Assembly: GCA_963753615.1 (NCBI GenBank)
Contig: CAVWCW010000021.1
Coordinates: 136,252-200,251, forward strand
Source: CAVWCW01 sp963753615
GTDB lineage: Bacteria > Pseudomonadota > Gammaproteobacteria > Chromatiales > Chromatiaceae
Reading direction: 5' to 3'
Length of the DNA stretch: 64,000 bases
The notes below the pieces were generated by a model. It saw nothing but the letters and a program-made list of their open reading frames with translations. It had not been told where the DNA came from and searched no databases. Position numbers and translations under genes: made by a program. This document shows positions 17,290-26,623 of the stretch, in pieces; the stretch's first letter is position 1; each line of letters starts with the position of its first letter.

Positions 17290-18417
17290 GTGGACGCCGA
17301 ATATCGCATCCAACCCGGACCGTCCGGAGCGCTGCTGCTGGTGCTGGCCGGCGACTGGCGCACCGGCGCCCCCTTGCCGGCCTTGCGGCCGCTGCTCGAG
17401 CGGCTCGGCGCCGAACCGACGCTGCCGCCGGGCTTGGGGTTCGACTGCCGAGCGGTCTCGGGCTGGGACAGCGCCCTGCCGGCCTTTCTGCTTCCGCTGC
17501 TGGAGCAGTGCGTAGAGCGCGGGTTGGCGGTGGACCCAGGGGGCCTGCCGGATGGCGTCGGGCAGTTGCTGCGGCTGGCCCAGGCGGTGCCCGAGCGCGA
17601 CGCCGTTGCACCGGAGCCGCCGCCGTCTTCCCTGGCCCGTCTGGGCCTGGCGGCCCAAGCGCTCGCGGCGGATGCCCGTGAGCTATTGGCGTTCGTCGGC
17701 GAGGCCTTTCTCAGCCTGCTGCGTCTGTTCGCCGGTCGCGCCCGTTTCCGACGCCGCGATTTGGGTGTCATGCTCTACGATGCCGGCCCCCGTGCCCTGC
17801 CCATCGTCAGCCTGATCAGCCTGCTGGTGGGTCTGATCCTGGCCTTTGTCGGCGCGGTGCAGCTGCGCATGTTCGGGGCCCAGATATATGTCGCCGACCT
17901 GGTGGGCCTGGGCATGGCCCGGGAGATGGGGGCCATGATGACCGCCATCATCCTGGCCGGGCGCACCGGCGCCGCCTACGCCGCCCAACTCGGCACCATG
18001 CAGGTCAACGAGGAGATCGACGCCCTGCGCACCCTGGGTGTCGCGCCCATCGACTTTCTGGTGCTGCCCCGGATGCTGGCTTTGGTGCTGATGACGCCCC
18101 TGTTGTGCCTGTATGCGGACTTCATGGGCATCTTCGGCGGCTTGCTGGTGGGGGTGGGGATGCTCGATCTGTCGTTCTCCGCCTACCTGCAGGAGACCCG
18201 GGAGGCGGTGTCTTTGACCGACTTTGCCGGCGGCCTGTTCAAGGGCTTGGTGTTCGGGGTGCTGGTGGCCCTGGCCGGCTGCCTGCGCGGCCTGCAGAGC
18301 GGGCGCAGTTCGGCGGCGGTGGGCCGGGCCGCCACCTCGGCGGTGGTCACCGGGATCGTCTGGATCGTGGTGGCCGATGCCATCCTGACCCTGATCTACG
18401 ACCGCTTGCAGATCTGA
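17290..18417 (+). CDS. mlaE: MlaE-family lipid ABC transporter permease with N-terminal STAS domain
   Basis: The start is GTG 17290. Residues 1-110 form a STAS-like domain and 160-375 the MlaE permease (GLILAFVGAVQLRMFGAQ, LAGRTGAAYAAQLGTMQVNEEIDAL, GLVFGVLVALAGC). Fusion of STAS and permease is known in the family and replaces a separate MlaB. It forms the inner-membrane channel of a phospholipid transport system with the next three genes, with gaps of 4 bp or overlaps between them. Confidence 0.93.
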   Translation: MDAEYRIQPGPSGALLLVLAGDWRTGAPLPALRPLLERLGAEPTLPPGLGFDCRAVSGWDSALPAFLLPLLEQCVERGLAVDPGGLPDGVGQLLRLAQAVPERDAVAPEPPPSSLARLGLAAQALAADARELLAFVGEAFLSLLRLFAGRARFRRRDLGVMLYDAGPRALPIVSLISLLVGLILAFVGAVQLRMFGAQIYVADLVGLGMAREMGAMMTAIILAGRTGAAYAAQLGTMQVNEEIDALRTLGVAPIDFLVLPRMLALVLMTPLLCLYADFMGIFGGLLVGVGMLDLSFSAYLQETREAVSLTDFAGGLFKGLVFGVLVALAGCLRGLQSGRSSAAVGRAATSAVVTGIVWIVVADAILTLIYDRLQI

Positions 18418-18421
18418 TTCC

Positions 18422-19177
18422 ATGCCCGACTCCACAACGCCAATCCGGGTCGAGGGCCTGACCATGGCCTACGGCGAGCAAGTGATCCAGCGCGACCTCG
18501 AGTTCACTGTCAACGAGGGCGATATCTTCGTCATCATGGGCGGCAGCGGCTGCGGCAAGAGCACCTTGCTGCGCCATCTGATCGGGCTCAAGGCGCCGGC
18601 GGCAGGCAGGGTCTGGTTCGAGGGCGAGGACCTCTGGCAACTGCCGCCGTCAGCGCGCACCCGCCTGTTGCGCCGCGCCGGGGTGCTGTACCAGGGCGGC
18701 GCCCTGTGGAGCGCCATGACCCTGGGCGAGAACCTCGCCCTGCCGTTGGAACAGCACACCGAGCTGGCCCCGCCGGAGATCCGCCGCCTGGTCGAACTCA
18801 AGCTGGCCCTGGTCGGGCTCAAGGGCTTCGGCGGCTATTACCCGGCGCAGATCAGCGGCGGCATGCGCAAGCGCGCCGGCCTGGCACGGGCCATCGCCTT
18901 GGACCCGGACATCCTGTTCGTCGATGAACCCTCCGCCGGCCTCGACCCCCTGAGCGCCAAGCGCCTGGACGACCTGATTCTGGAACTGCGCGACAGCTTG
19001 GGTGCGACCGTGGTGATCGTCACCCACGAGCTGGCCAGCCTGCTGTATATCGGCAACAATTCGGTGTTTCTGGATGCGGAGACCAAGACCATGATCGCGG
19101 CGGGCGACCCCAAGCAACTGTTGCGCGAGAGTGGGGACCCCCGGGTGCGCGCCTTCCTCAGCCGGGGGAAGGCATGA
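18422..19177 (+). CDS. mlaF: MlaF-family lipid ABC transporter ATPase
   Basis: Walker A GGSGCGKST (40-48), an ISGGMRKRAGLARA signature and Walker B ILFVDEPSAGLDP are all intact in 251 residues. It powers the MlaE permease at the inner membrane. It follows mlaE by four bases and overlaps mlaD by four. Confidence 0.95.
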   Translation: MPDSTTPIRVEGLTMAYGEQVIQRDLEFTVNEGDIFVIMGGSGCGKSTLLRHLIGLKAPAAGRVWFEGEDLWQLPPSARTRLLRRAGVLYQGGALWSAMTLGENLALPLEQHTELAPPEIRRLVELKLALVGLKGFGGYYPAQISGGMRKRAGLARAIALDPDILFVDEPSAGLDPLSAKRLDDLILELRDSLGATVVIVTHELASLLYIGNNSVFLDAETKTMIAAGDPKQLLRESGDPRVRAFLSRGKA

Positions 19178-20199
19178 AGCAACCGCTGAGCCCAACCTTG
19201 GTAGGCGTCTTTGTAGTCGGCGCCCTGGCCCTGCTGGTGCTGGGGGTGCTCACCTTCGGTGCCGGCACTTGGCTCGGCAGCGGCAGCCGGTACGTGATGT
19301 ATTTCAGCGGCTCGGTCAACGGCCTGGATCTGGGGGCCCCGGTCAAGTTTCGCGGCGTCAACGTCGGTAAGGTGGCCGCCATTGAGCTGCAGATCGACCC
19401 GGTGGATCAGGAGGTACACATCCCGGTCCTGGTAGACCTGCTGCCGGGTCTGGAAAAGAGCTTCGACGCCCAGGCCCGGGAGCAGGGTGCGGCATTTATC
19501 CAGCAGATGATCCGGCGCGGGCTGCGCGCGCAGCTCAAGGAGCAGAGCCTGGTCACCGGCAAGTTGATGATCGAGCTGGAATACCATCGCGACGAGCCGC
19601 TGCAACTGCTCGGCAGCTACCCGGAGCTGACCGAGATACCCACGGTGCCCACCGACTTCGAGCAGATTGCTCAAGAGGTGGAAGACGGCCTGGCGGTGCT
19701 CAAGCGGCTGCCCCTGGAGCAGCTGTTCGCGCGCCTGCTGAGTACCCTGGAGGGGGTCGAGCAACTGGTGCGTTCCGAACAGCTCGCCGCCGCCGTCGAC
19801 GCTGCCCGGGGTGCCGCTGAGGGGGTGCAGGCGGTCACCAGCGAGGCCGAGGGCCGCATCGGGCCCCTGGCCGGGGAGTTGGAACTCACCCTGGCCGAGC
19901 TGCGCACCACCCTGGCCGAAAGCCGGGCCCTGGTGGCGCGCCTGGACCGCGAACTGGTACCGGCCGCCGCCGGCCTGCGCGGCACCCTGACCGAAGTCGA
20001 TGCGGCGGCGCGCCAGGCGCGGGACGCCTTCGGCGGCGTCGAAGCCGTCCTGGCCCAGGACTCGCCGCTGCTGCTCAAGCTCGACCAGGCCCTGGACGAG
20101 CTGACGCTGGCGGCGCGTTCGCTGCGGGTAACCGCCGAATATCTGCAGCAAAACCCGGACGCCCTGATATACGGCAAACGCGGTTACGGAGGCAGATAG
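19174..20199 (+). CDS. mlaD: MlaD/MCE-family substrate-binding protein
   Basis: One N-terminal membrane helix (10-30) anchors an MCE domain (YVMYFSGSVNGLDLGAPVKFRGVNVGKV) that forms hexameric rings around a lipid tunnel. A long helical C-terminal region follows (about 160-330). At 341 residues it is much longer than E. coli MlaD, more like PqiB/YebT-related single-MCE proteins of this operon type. Its start overlaps the ATPase stop (ATGA). Confidence 0.93.
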   Translation: MKQPLSPTLVGVFVVGALALLVLGVLTFGAGTWLGSGSRYVMYFSGSVNGLDLGAPVKFRGVNVGKVAAIELQIDPVDQEVHIPVLVDLLPGLEKSFDAQAREQGAAFIQQMIRRGLRAQLKEQSLVTGKLMIELEYHRDEPLQLLGSYPELTEIPTVPTDFEQIAQEVEDGLAVLKRLPLEQLFARLLSTLEGVEQLVRSEQLAAAVDAARGAAEGVQAVTSEAEGRIGPLAGELELTLAELRTTLAESRALVARLDRELVPAAAGLRGTLTEVDAAARQARDAFGGVEAVLAQDSPLLLKLDQALDELTLAARSLRVTAEYLQQNPDALIYGKRGYGGR

Positions 20200-20796
20200 A
20201 TGAAACATTGGCAGATTGCAGCGTTGATAGCGCTGACCTTGTTGGCGGGCTGTGCCGGCGTTGCCCGCCAACAGACCGAGTTCTACCTGCTCGAACCCCT
20301 GGCGGAACCGCCCCCGGTCGCAAAACTCTACGGGGATGCCTGGCTCGGCCTCGGCCCGGTGACCCTGGCGCGCTACCTGGACCGGCCGCAGATGGTTACT
20401 CGCATCGGGCCGAGCCGCCTGCATCTGGCCGAACTCCACCAGTGGGCCGGACCCCTGCAGGAGAATATCGCCCAAGTGCTGCGCGACAATCTGACCCGGC
20501 TGCTGGGCAGCGAGCGGCTGGTGTCCCTGCCGGCGCGCGGCCTGCCACCGCTCGGTTGGCAGCTGGAAGTGGAGATCCTGCGTCTAGACGCAGGCCCGGG
20601 GCTCGAGGCCCGGCTGGAGGCGCGCTGGCGCCTGCTCGACGGGGGCGGCCAGCGGGTGCTTCGAATCGAGCGCAGTCGCTTGACGCAGCCTCTGAGCGCC
20701 GGTTTGGACGACCCCGCGGGACTGAGCCGGACCTACAGCGAACTGCTGGCGGCCCTGAGCGCGGAGATGGCGGCAGCGCTGGTAACGGGCGGCTGA
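20200..20796 (+). CDS. PqiC-like ABC transport auxiliary lipoprotein
   Basis: Lipobox LLAGC places the lipidated cysteine at residue 18. The 198-residue body matches the DUF330/PqiC fold family (FYLLEPL near the start, LAELHQWAGPLQENIAQVLRDNL). It sits at the outer membrane and completes the MCE lipid-transport operon, following mlaD with no gap. Confidence 0.9.
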   Translation: MKHWQIAALIALTLLAGCAGVARQQTEFYLLEPLAEPPPVAKLYGDAWLGLGPVTLARYLDRPQMVTRIGPSRLHLAELHQWAGPLQENIAQVLRDNLTRLLGSERLVSLPARGLPPLGWQLEVEILRLDAGPGLEARLEARWRLLDGGGQRVLRIERSRLTQPLSAGLDDPAGLSRTYSELLAALSAEMAAALVTGG

Positions 20797-20848
20797 TCGG
20801 GGCGACCCCGCAAAGCGATTCCGACGCGCCGCTCGATCGCTCGGAAGA

Positions 20849-21757
20849 TCAACGCCCGGCACCCGGTAGCGGCGCCTGCGCGCAGGCTGGAATCCGGGTC
20901 GGGTCCCAATGGCATCGGGCCCAGGCCCAGCACTCCCGAATGCTGCCCAGACCTTCCGTCGGCGGTGCCTGGCCGAGGAAGCAGTAGGCGGCGATCAGGC
21001 CCTCGAGGGGGGAGCGCCGAAGTACCGGCAGGTCCCGGTCCTGTTTGCTCAGCTTGCGACCGTTGGCGTCCACCGCCAGGGGCAGATGGGCGTAGATCGG
21101 GCTCGGCAGGCCCAGCAGTCGCTGCAGGTGCAGCTGGCGCGGGGTCGACAGCAGCAGGTCGGCGCCGCGCACTACCTGGTTGACGCCCTGCCAGGCATCG
21201 TCCGCCACCACCGCCAACTGGTATGCGAACAATCCGTCGGCGCGGCGAATCACGAAGTCCCCCAATTCCTGCTCCAGCGATTGCCGGTGCGGGCCTTGGA
21301 TGCGGTCGTTGAAGGCGATCTCGGCGCCATCGGTGCGTACCCGGATGCTGCGGGGCTTGAAGCTGTGTTTGGGCCCGTTGCGGCAGGTTCCGGGATAGAC
21401 CGGCCCTTCCGGTCCGGGCCGACCGGCCGCCGCCACCTGCTTGCGGCTGCAGCCGCAGGGGAAGGCCAGGCCGTCATCCAGCAGCCGCTCGAGCAAGGCC
21501 TGATAGGCGTCGCCGCGCCGGCTCTGGTAGATCACCGGACCGTCCCATTCGAAGCCGAAGGCGTCGAGGGTGCGGAGGATATCGTCGGCGGCTCCGGGGA
21601 CTTCGCGCGCGCGGTCGAGGTCCTCCATTCGCAGCAGCCAGCGGCCGCATTGGGCGCGGGCGTCCAGATAGCTACCCAGGGCGGCGACCAGGGAGCCGAA
21701 GTGCAGGGGGCCGGTGGGAGAGGGGGCGAAGCGGCCGCAGTAATCGTTGGGGGCCAT
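20849..21757 (-). CDS. gluQ: GluQ, glutamyl-queuosine tRNA(Asp) synthetase
   Basis: A 302-residue truncated glutamyl-tRNA synthetase without anticodon domain: FAPSPTGPLHFGSLVAALGSYLDAR (HIGH region), zinc site around CGCSRKQ and YPGTC, and KLSKQDRD. It glutamylates the queuosine at position 34 of tRNA(Asp), linking with the queC/queE genes at 41.8-43.2 kb. ATG 21757 is used rather than the longer open frame. It follows dksA on the same strand, as in many gammaproteobacteria. Confidence 0.95.
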   Translation of the reverse strand: MAPNDYCGRFAPSPTGPLHFGSLVAALGSYLDARAQCGRWLLRMEDLDRAREVPGAADDILRTLDAFGFEWDGPVIYQSRRGDAYQALLERLLDDGLAFPCGCSRKQVAAAGRPGPEGPVYPGTCRNGPKHSFKPRSIRVRTDGAEIAFNDRIQGPHRQSLEQELGDFVIRRADGLFAYQLAVVADDAWQGVNQVVRGADLLLSTPRQLHLQRLLGLPSPIYAHLPLAVDANGRKLSKQDRDLPVLRRSPLEGLIAAYCFLGQAPPTEGLGSIRECWAWARCHWDPTRIPACAQAPLPGAGR

Positions 21758-21813
21758 GGCGCGAAAAAGCCGGCGCTGGGCCGGCTCTCCTCTGCGTCTG
21801 GTCGGCCGGGGCC

Positions 21814-22260
21814 TCAGCCCATCTGGCGTTCCTTGATCTCTTCCAGGGTCTTGCAATCGATGCAGAGGCTGGCGGTGGGGCGAGCCTCCAGGCGGCGAAT
21901 GCCGATCTCCACGCCGCAGGAGTCGCAGTAGCCGTAGTCGTGGCTGTCCAGCTTGTTCAGGGTCTGCTCGATCTTCTTGATCAGCTTGCGCTCGCGGTCT
22001 CGGGTGCGCAGTTCGAGGCTGAACTCGGATTCCTGGCTGGCCCGGTCATTGGGGTCCGGGAAGTTGGCCGCTTCGTCCTTCATGTGATGCACGGTGCGGT
22101 CCACTTCGTCCATCAGTTCCCGTTTCCAGGCCTCCAGGATGGCACGGAAATGCGCCTCCTGTTCGTCGTTCATATACTCCTCGCCCTCAGCCGCTTGATA
22201 GGGCTCAAACTGGAACGGGCTGATTTCCTGGGCATTGCCCTGAATTTTTTCCGCGGGCAT
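21814..22260 (-). CDS. dksA: DksA, RNA polymerase-binding ppGpp co-regulator
   Basis: Strong DksA signature: DEAANFPDPNDRASQESEFSLE, DRERKLIKKIEQTL, then CDSCG...CIDC zinc finger and LEEIKERQMG. It binds the RNA polymerase secondary channel and tunes rRNA and amino-acid promoters with ppGpp. ATG 22260 has GGAG eight bases upstream; an in-frame GTG at 22275 would add five residues that resemble the E. coli start, so the exact start is open. Confidence 0.96.
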   Translation of the reverse strand: MPAEKIQGNAQEISPFQFEPYQAAEGEEYMNDEQEAHFRAILEAWKRELMDEVDRTVHHMKDEAANFPDPNDRASQESEFSLELRTRDRERKLIKKIEQTLNKLDSHDYGYCDSCGVEIGIRRLEARPTASLCIDCKTLEEIKERQMG

Positions 22261-22478
22261 GGTCGACTCCTGCACCTGTATGACGAAGGGCGGTATCTAT
22301 ACCAGACTGGTCTCGTTTCCGCAACTTGCGCGCCCCTGGCTTCGAAGGCGCGCCCTCACCCCCAATTATAGTTCTCCCTGGCCCTATTCAGGCAACCCCT
22401 CGGGTGCAAGCGCAGCGGGCTTTGGGTAAGCTTACAAGGTTTCCAGGCAAACCGGGTTCGAAACCAAGGAGTCGAGTC

Positions 22479-23219
22479 ATGAACGAGCTGGCTGCGTTGC
22501 TGTTCGATGTCGACGGCACCCTCGCGGACACCGAGCGGGATGGGCATCGGGTGGCGTTCAATGCGGCGTTTGCCGAGGCCGGGCTGGATTGGGACTGGTC
22601 GGTAGCGCTGTACGGAAAGCTGCTGGCGGTGACCGGGGGCAAGGAGCGCATTCGCTATTACCTGGACCGATTTAATCGGGAATTCCCCCGCCCGGACGAT
22701 CTGGATGGCTTTGTCGCCGGTCTGCACCGGAGCAAGACCCGCCATTACACCGAGATGCTGGCCGCCGGCGCTATTCCCCTTCGCAACGGCGTGAGGCGGC
22801 TGCTGGAGGCGGCCCGTGCCGAGGGCCTGCGGCTGGCCATCGCCACCACCACCACCCCGGCCAATGTTACCGCGCTGCTGCGCCACAGCCTGGCGCCGGA
22901 TGCCGAGGACTGGTTCGAGGTGATCGCAGCCGGCGATATCGTACCGGCCAAGAAGCCGGCCCCGGACATCTTCGTCTGGGCGATGCAACAGATGGGGCTG
23001 AAGCCTGCGCAGTGCCTGGTCCTCGAGGACTCCGAAAACGGAGTGCTATCGGCCCGCGGCGCCGGCATCGACGCCATCGTGGTGACCGTCAACGACTATA
23101 CCCGGGACCACGACTTCGACGGCGCCAGCTTGGTGCTGGACCAACTCGGCGACCCCGGCAGCCCGTGCCGGGTGCTGGCCGGCGATCCGGCGCTGGCCGA
23201 CGGCAATGCTGCGGATTGA
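22479..23219 (+). CDS. cbbY: CbbY-type HAD phosphatase
   Basis: HAD motifs are complete: FDVDGTLADTERDGHRVAFN (motif I), a TTTTP motif II and KPAPDIF / LVLEDSENG (motifs III-IV). The ADTERDGHR start and TGGKERIRYYL are typical of CbbY, which removes the RuBisCO inhibitor xylulose-1,5-bisphosphate. That hints at carbon fixation, but no other Calvin-cycle gene is in view. ATG 22479 with AAGGAG gives 246 residues. Confidence 0.85.
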   Translation: MNELAALLFDVDGTLADTERDGHRVAFNAAFAEAGLDWDWSVALYGKLLAVTGGKERIRYYLDRFNREFPRPDDLDGFVAGLHRSKTRHYTEMLAAGAIPLRNGVRRLLEAARAEGLRLAIATTTTPANVTALLRHSLAPDAEDWFEVIAAGDIVPAKKPAPDIFVWAMQQMGLKPAQCLVLEDSENGVLSARGAGIDAIVVTVNDYTRDHDFDGASLVLDQLGDPGSPCRVLAGDPALADGNAAD

Positions 23220-23258
23220 CGGCCTGAGGCGGTTGCACGCCGCCATCGGCAGCGCGGC

Positions 23259-24434
23259 ATGAGCCGGGCCGGGCCGGGCATCGCCGAGCGGATGGAGCAG
23301 ATCCATCCGTTCTACGTCATGCAACTGCTGGGTCGGGCCCGGGAGCTGGAGCGCCAGGGCCGCAGCATCGTGCATATGGAGATCGGCGAGCCCGACTTCG
23401 TGACCCCCGAGCCGATCATACAGGCTGCCCACCAGGCCCTGGAGGCGGGGCGCACCCACTACACCCCGGCCCTGGGGCTGCACGAGCTGCGCCAGTCCAT
23501 CGCCGGATACTACCGGGACCGCTTCGGGGTCGCGGTGGACTCGCAGCGGGTGATCGTCACCCCGGGCGCCTCGGGTGCCCTGCAACTGGTAACCGGTGTC
23601 CTGATTAATCCAGGCGACAAGGTGCTGATGGCCGATCCGGGCTACCCCTGCAACCGCAACTTCGTGCGCCTGGCGGGCGGCGAGCCGGTGGGGGTTCCGG
23701 TGGGCCCGGAAACCGGCTACCAGCTCACTGCCGAGCTGGCGGACGCTTCCTGGAGCGACGGTGTGCGGGCGCTGCTGGTGGCCTCGCCGTCGAATCCCAC
23801 CGGCACCCTGCTAGCTCCCGGGCAACTGGCGGAGCTCGCCCGGCTGGCTGAAGAGCGCGGGGCGCGCTTGATCGTCGACGAGATCTACCAGGGCCTGGTC
23901 TACGAGATCGCACCCCATACCGCCCTCGTGCTGGGAGACCAGCTGTTCGTGATCAACAGCTTTTCCAAGTACTTCGGCATGACCGGTTGGCGCCTGGGCT
24001 GGATGGTTGCCCCGCCGGAGTTCGTGGAGGCCATCGACCGCCTCGCACAGAACATTTTCCTGGCGCCGCCGACGCTGGCCCAGTACGCCGCTCTAGCGGC
24101 GTTCCAGGCGCCTGCGCAGGCGATCCTCGAGCAACGCCGGCGCGAGTTCCAGGCCCGCCGGGACTATCTGCTGCCGGCCCTGCGCGAGCTCGGGTTCAGG
24201 CTGTCGGTCTCCCCCCAGGGGGCCTTCTATTTGTACGCCGACTGCAGTGCCCTGGGCGGCGACAGCGACCGTCTGGCCGAGGCCCTGCTGGAGGAGGCCG
24301 GGGTGGCGGTGACCCCAGGCATGGACTTCGGGACTCACCAGCCCGAGCGCTACCTGCGCTTCGCTTACACGACTTCGCTGGACAACCTGCGCGAGGGCGT
24401 CGCCCGCATCCGGCGCTATCTGGTGCGGATATGA
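23259..24434 (+). CDS. PLP-dependent class I/II aminotransferase
   Basis: 391 residues with fold-type I features: EIGEPDFVTPEP, GASGALQ, SPSNPTGTLL and the PLP lysine in NSFSKYFGMTGWRLGW. It belongs to the broad aspartate/alanine aminotransferase group; the substrate is not clear. Its stop overlaps the start of the response regulator gene by the ATGA pattern, suggesting cotranscription with the two-component pair. Confidence 0.9.
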   Translation: MSRAGPGIAERMEQIHPFYVMQLLGRARELERQGRSIVHMEIGEPDFVTPEPIIQAAHQALEAGRTHYTPALGLHELRQSIAGYYRDRFGVAVDSQRVIVTPGASGALQLVTGVLINPGDKVLMADPGYPCNRNFVRLAGGEPVGVPVGPETGYQLTAELADASWSDGVRALLVASPSNPTGTLLAPGQLAELARLAEERGARLIVDEIYQGLVYEIAPHTALVLGDQLFVINSFSKYFGMTGWRLGWMVAPPEFVEAIDRLAQNIFLAPPTLAQYAALAAFQAPAQAILEQRRREFQARRDYLLPALRELGFRLSVSPQGAFYLYADCSALGGDSDRLAEALLEEAGVAVTPGMDFGTHQPERYLRFAYTTSLDNLREGVARIRRYLVRI

Positions 24435-25102
24435 GGGTTCTGCTGATCGAAGACGATCAGGAGGTGGCGCGCCAGGTCGCTATGATCCTGCGCCAGGCCC
24501 TGTACGTGGTCGACGTCGCCCACGACGGCCGCGAGGGTCAGTTCCTCGGCGATACCGAGCCCTACGACGCGGTGGTGCTGGATCTCGGGCTGCCCCGCCG
24601 CGACGGGCTGAGCGTGCTCCAGTATTGGCGCCAGAGCGGACGCGATATGCCGGTGCTGATCCTGACCGCCCGCGACACCTGGCGCGAAAAGGTCGCCGGG
24701 CTGCGCGCCGGCGCCGACGACTATCTGGCCAAGCCGTTTGAGTTGGAGGAGATGCTGGCCCGGGTCGAGGCCCTGATCCGGCGTGCCTCAGGCCACGCCA
24801 GCCCGCTGCTGAACTGCGGGCCCATCAGCCTGGATACCGCCAGCACCCGGGTCATGTTGGATGGCAGGATGCTGGAGCTGACCGCGCTGGAGTTCCGGGC
24901 ACTGGCCCATATGATGCACAACCAGGGCCGGGTGATCTCCAAGACCGAACTCACCGAACACCTCTACGACCAGGACTTCGACCGAGATTCCAATGTCATC
25001 GAGGTCCTGATCAACCGCCTGCGGCACAAACTCGGGGCCCAGTTTATTCGCACCCATCGGGGCCTTGGTTACCAGTTGGTTGATCCCAATGAAGATTCCT
25101 AA
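24431..25102 (+). CDS. OmpR/PhoP-family response regulator
   Basis: The receiver domain has phospho-acceptor Asp51 (VVLDLGLPRRDG), ILTAR and the conserved lysine in YLAKPFELEE. The winged-helix output domain ends RTHRGLGYQL. ATG 24431 gives 223 residues. It overlaps the histidine kinase gene by 14 bases. The sequence is PhoP-like, but target genes are unknown. Confidence 0.93.
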   Translation: MRVLLIEDDQEVARQVAMILRQALYVVDVAHDGREGQFLGDTEPYDAVVLDLGLPRRDGLSVLQYWRQSGRDMPVLILTARDTWREKVAGLRAGADDYLAKPFELEEMLARVEALIRRASGHASPLLNCGPISLDTASTRVMLDGRMLELTALEFRALAHMMHNQGRVISKTELTEHLYDQDFDRDSNVIEVLINRLRHKLGAQFIRTHRGLGYQLVDPNEDS

Positions 25103-26432
25103 TTCTCTCGGCCTGCGCCTGATCGCCACTGCCTTTGCCTGGGTGGTGGCGACTCTGGTGGTGGCCGGGCTGTTGCTGTCTTTCCTGTTCCGCCAGCACA
25201 TCGAGGATCGCTTCGATACCCAACTGCGGGACCACTTGGATCACCTGGTCTCGGCCATAGTTTTCGATCCCCAGGGCCAGCTGACCCTGACCTGGCGTCC
25301 GCCGGACCCCTGTTTTAAAGAGCCGGGCTCGGGCCGGTACTGGGAGATTCGGGGCCCGTCTGGGCCGCTGATGCGTTCCGAATCCCTCGTCGGAGATAGA
25401 CTGGGAGTGGCCGCTCCGCTCAGCGGCGAGGCCCGGCTGGATACGAAAGTGTCGGGCCCGGGCGGGGAGATCCTCCGCGCCATAGCGCGGCGAGTGGAAG
25501 TGCCCACCAAGGGCGTGCCGTTGATCGTGGCGGTGGCCGCTTCCACCGAGGACATCGAGGGCGACGTGCAGGTTTTCGGCGCCAAGGTTTCGGTCACCCT
25601 GGCGGTCTTCGGCCTCGGTCTGCTGTTGGCGGTCTGGTTCCAGGTGGTGGTGGGGCTGCGGCCGCTGCATGCCATGCGCGAGGCCCTGGGCGACATCCGC
25701 CGCGGCGAGGCCGAGCGCCTCGCCGGCAGCTATCCGCGCGAGATCGAGCCGCTGGCCAACGAACTCAACGCCCTGCTGGTGCACAACGCCGAGCTGTTGG
25801 AACGGGCCCGCACCCAGGCCGCCAACCTGGCCCATGCCCTGAAAAACCCCCTCACAGTGATCCGCAACGAGACGCGACAGATCGACGGCGAATCGGCCGG
25901 AGTGATCCGCGAGCAGGCCATGATCATGGCCCGCAGCATCGACCGCTACCTGCCCCAGGCGCGGGCGGCCGGTGCGGCCCGCAGCTTGGGGGCGCGGGCC
26001 GACGTGCACGCGATTTTGGAGGACTTGCGCTTTTCCCTGGAGCGCCTGTACCAGGAGCGCAATCTGCACATCCAGCTCCGCGGGCTTCGCGACTGCCGCT
26101 ATCGCGGCGAGGCCGAGGACCTGGAAGAGATGCTCGGCAATCTGCTGGACAACGCCTGCAAGTGGGCGCGCAAACGGATCGAGGTGCATGGCGAATGCGA
26201 TGGCCAGGGCCTGTCGATCCTGGTCGACGATGACGGTCAGGGCATTCCCGAGCAGCGCCTGGCGGAAGTGCTCCAGCGCGGCCAGCGGCTCGACGAGACC
26301 AAACCCGGCAGCGGCTTGGGGCTGGACATCGTGCAGGACATCGCCGGGCTGTACCGGGGCTCTCTCAGCTTGGAGCGTTCTCCCAGCGGCGGCGTGCGCG
26401 CCCGCCTGCATCTGCCGGCGGTGCGGGACTGA
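25089..26432 (+). CDS. Sensor histidine kinase, PhoQ-like
   Basis: Two membrane helices (about 10-32 and 165-190) enclose a ~130-residue periplasmic sensor domain. The dimerisation motif ANLAHALKNPLTVIRNE carries the phospho-histidine and the ATPase domain has NLLDNACKWA, DDGQGIP and GSGLGLDIV. ATG 25089 gives 447 residues. It pairs with the response regulator just upstream. The HALKN variant of the H-box is typical of PhoQ-type kinases. Confidence 0.93.
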   Translation: MKIPNSLGLRLIATAFAWVVATLVVAGLLLSFLFRQHIEDRFDTQLRDHLDHLVSAIVFDPQGQLTLTWRPPDPCFKEPGSGRYWEIRGPSGPLMRSESLVGDRLGVAAPLSGEARLDTKVSGPGGEILRAIARRVEVPTKGVPLIVAVAASTEDIEGDVQVFGAKVSVTLAVFGLGLLLAVWFQVVVGLRPLHAMREALGDIRRGEAERLAGSYPREIEPLANELNALLVHNAELLERARTQAANLAHALKNPLTVIRNETRQIDGESAGVIREQAMIMARSIDRYLPQARAAGAARSLGARADVHAILEDLRFSLERLYQERNLHIQLRGLRDCRYRGEAEDLEEMLGNLLDNACKWARKRIEVHGECDGQGLSILVDDDGQGIPEQRLAEVLQRGQRLDETKPGSGLGLDIVQDIAGLYRGSLSLERSPSGGVRARLHLPAVRD

Positions 26433-26442
26433 GGAATAGAAA

Positions 26443-26474
26443 TCGGGCGCCGAGAAGGGAGGGGCGGCGCCCGA
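26443..26474 (+). terminator. Strong hairpin after the histidine kinase, possible terminator
   Basis: A perfect 9-bp stem TCGGGCGCC / GGCGCCCGA lies 10 bases after the kinase stop. No T-run follows, so termination is uncertain; it may protect the 3' end instead. Confidence 0.45.
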
Positions 26475-26623
26475 ATTGCCTCGGCAGGGGGTGCCTCGGC
26501 TGTTTAATCACTGAGCGCGGTTTGCCGGTATCCGGCCCCCGGCCGGCCTGGGCTCGAACTGCGGGCCCCTGCTGCGGCCGGCGGGGGGTCGGTGTCGGCA
26601 CCGCGACATCGAATGTTCTTCGA

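Noticed and set aside
18838..20475. 545-codon minus-strand frame over mlaF/mlaD/pqiC
   Set aside because: It lies antisense to three well-supported genes and has no domain pattern.
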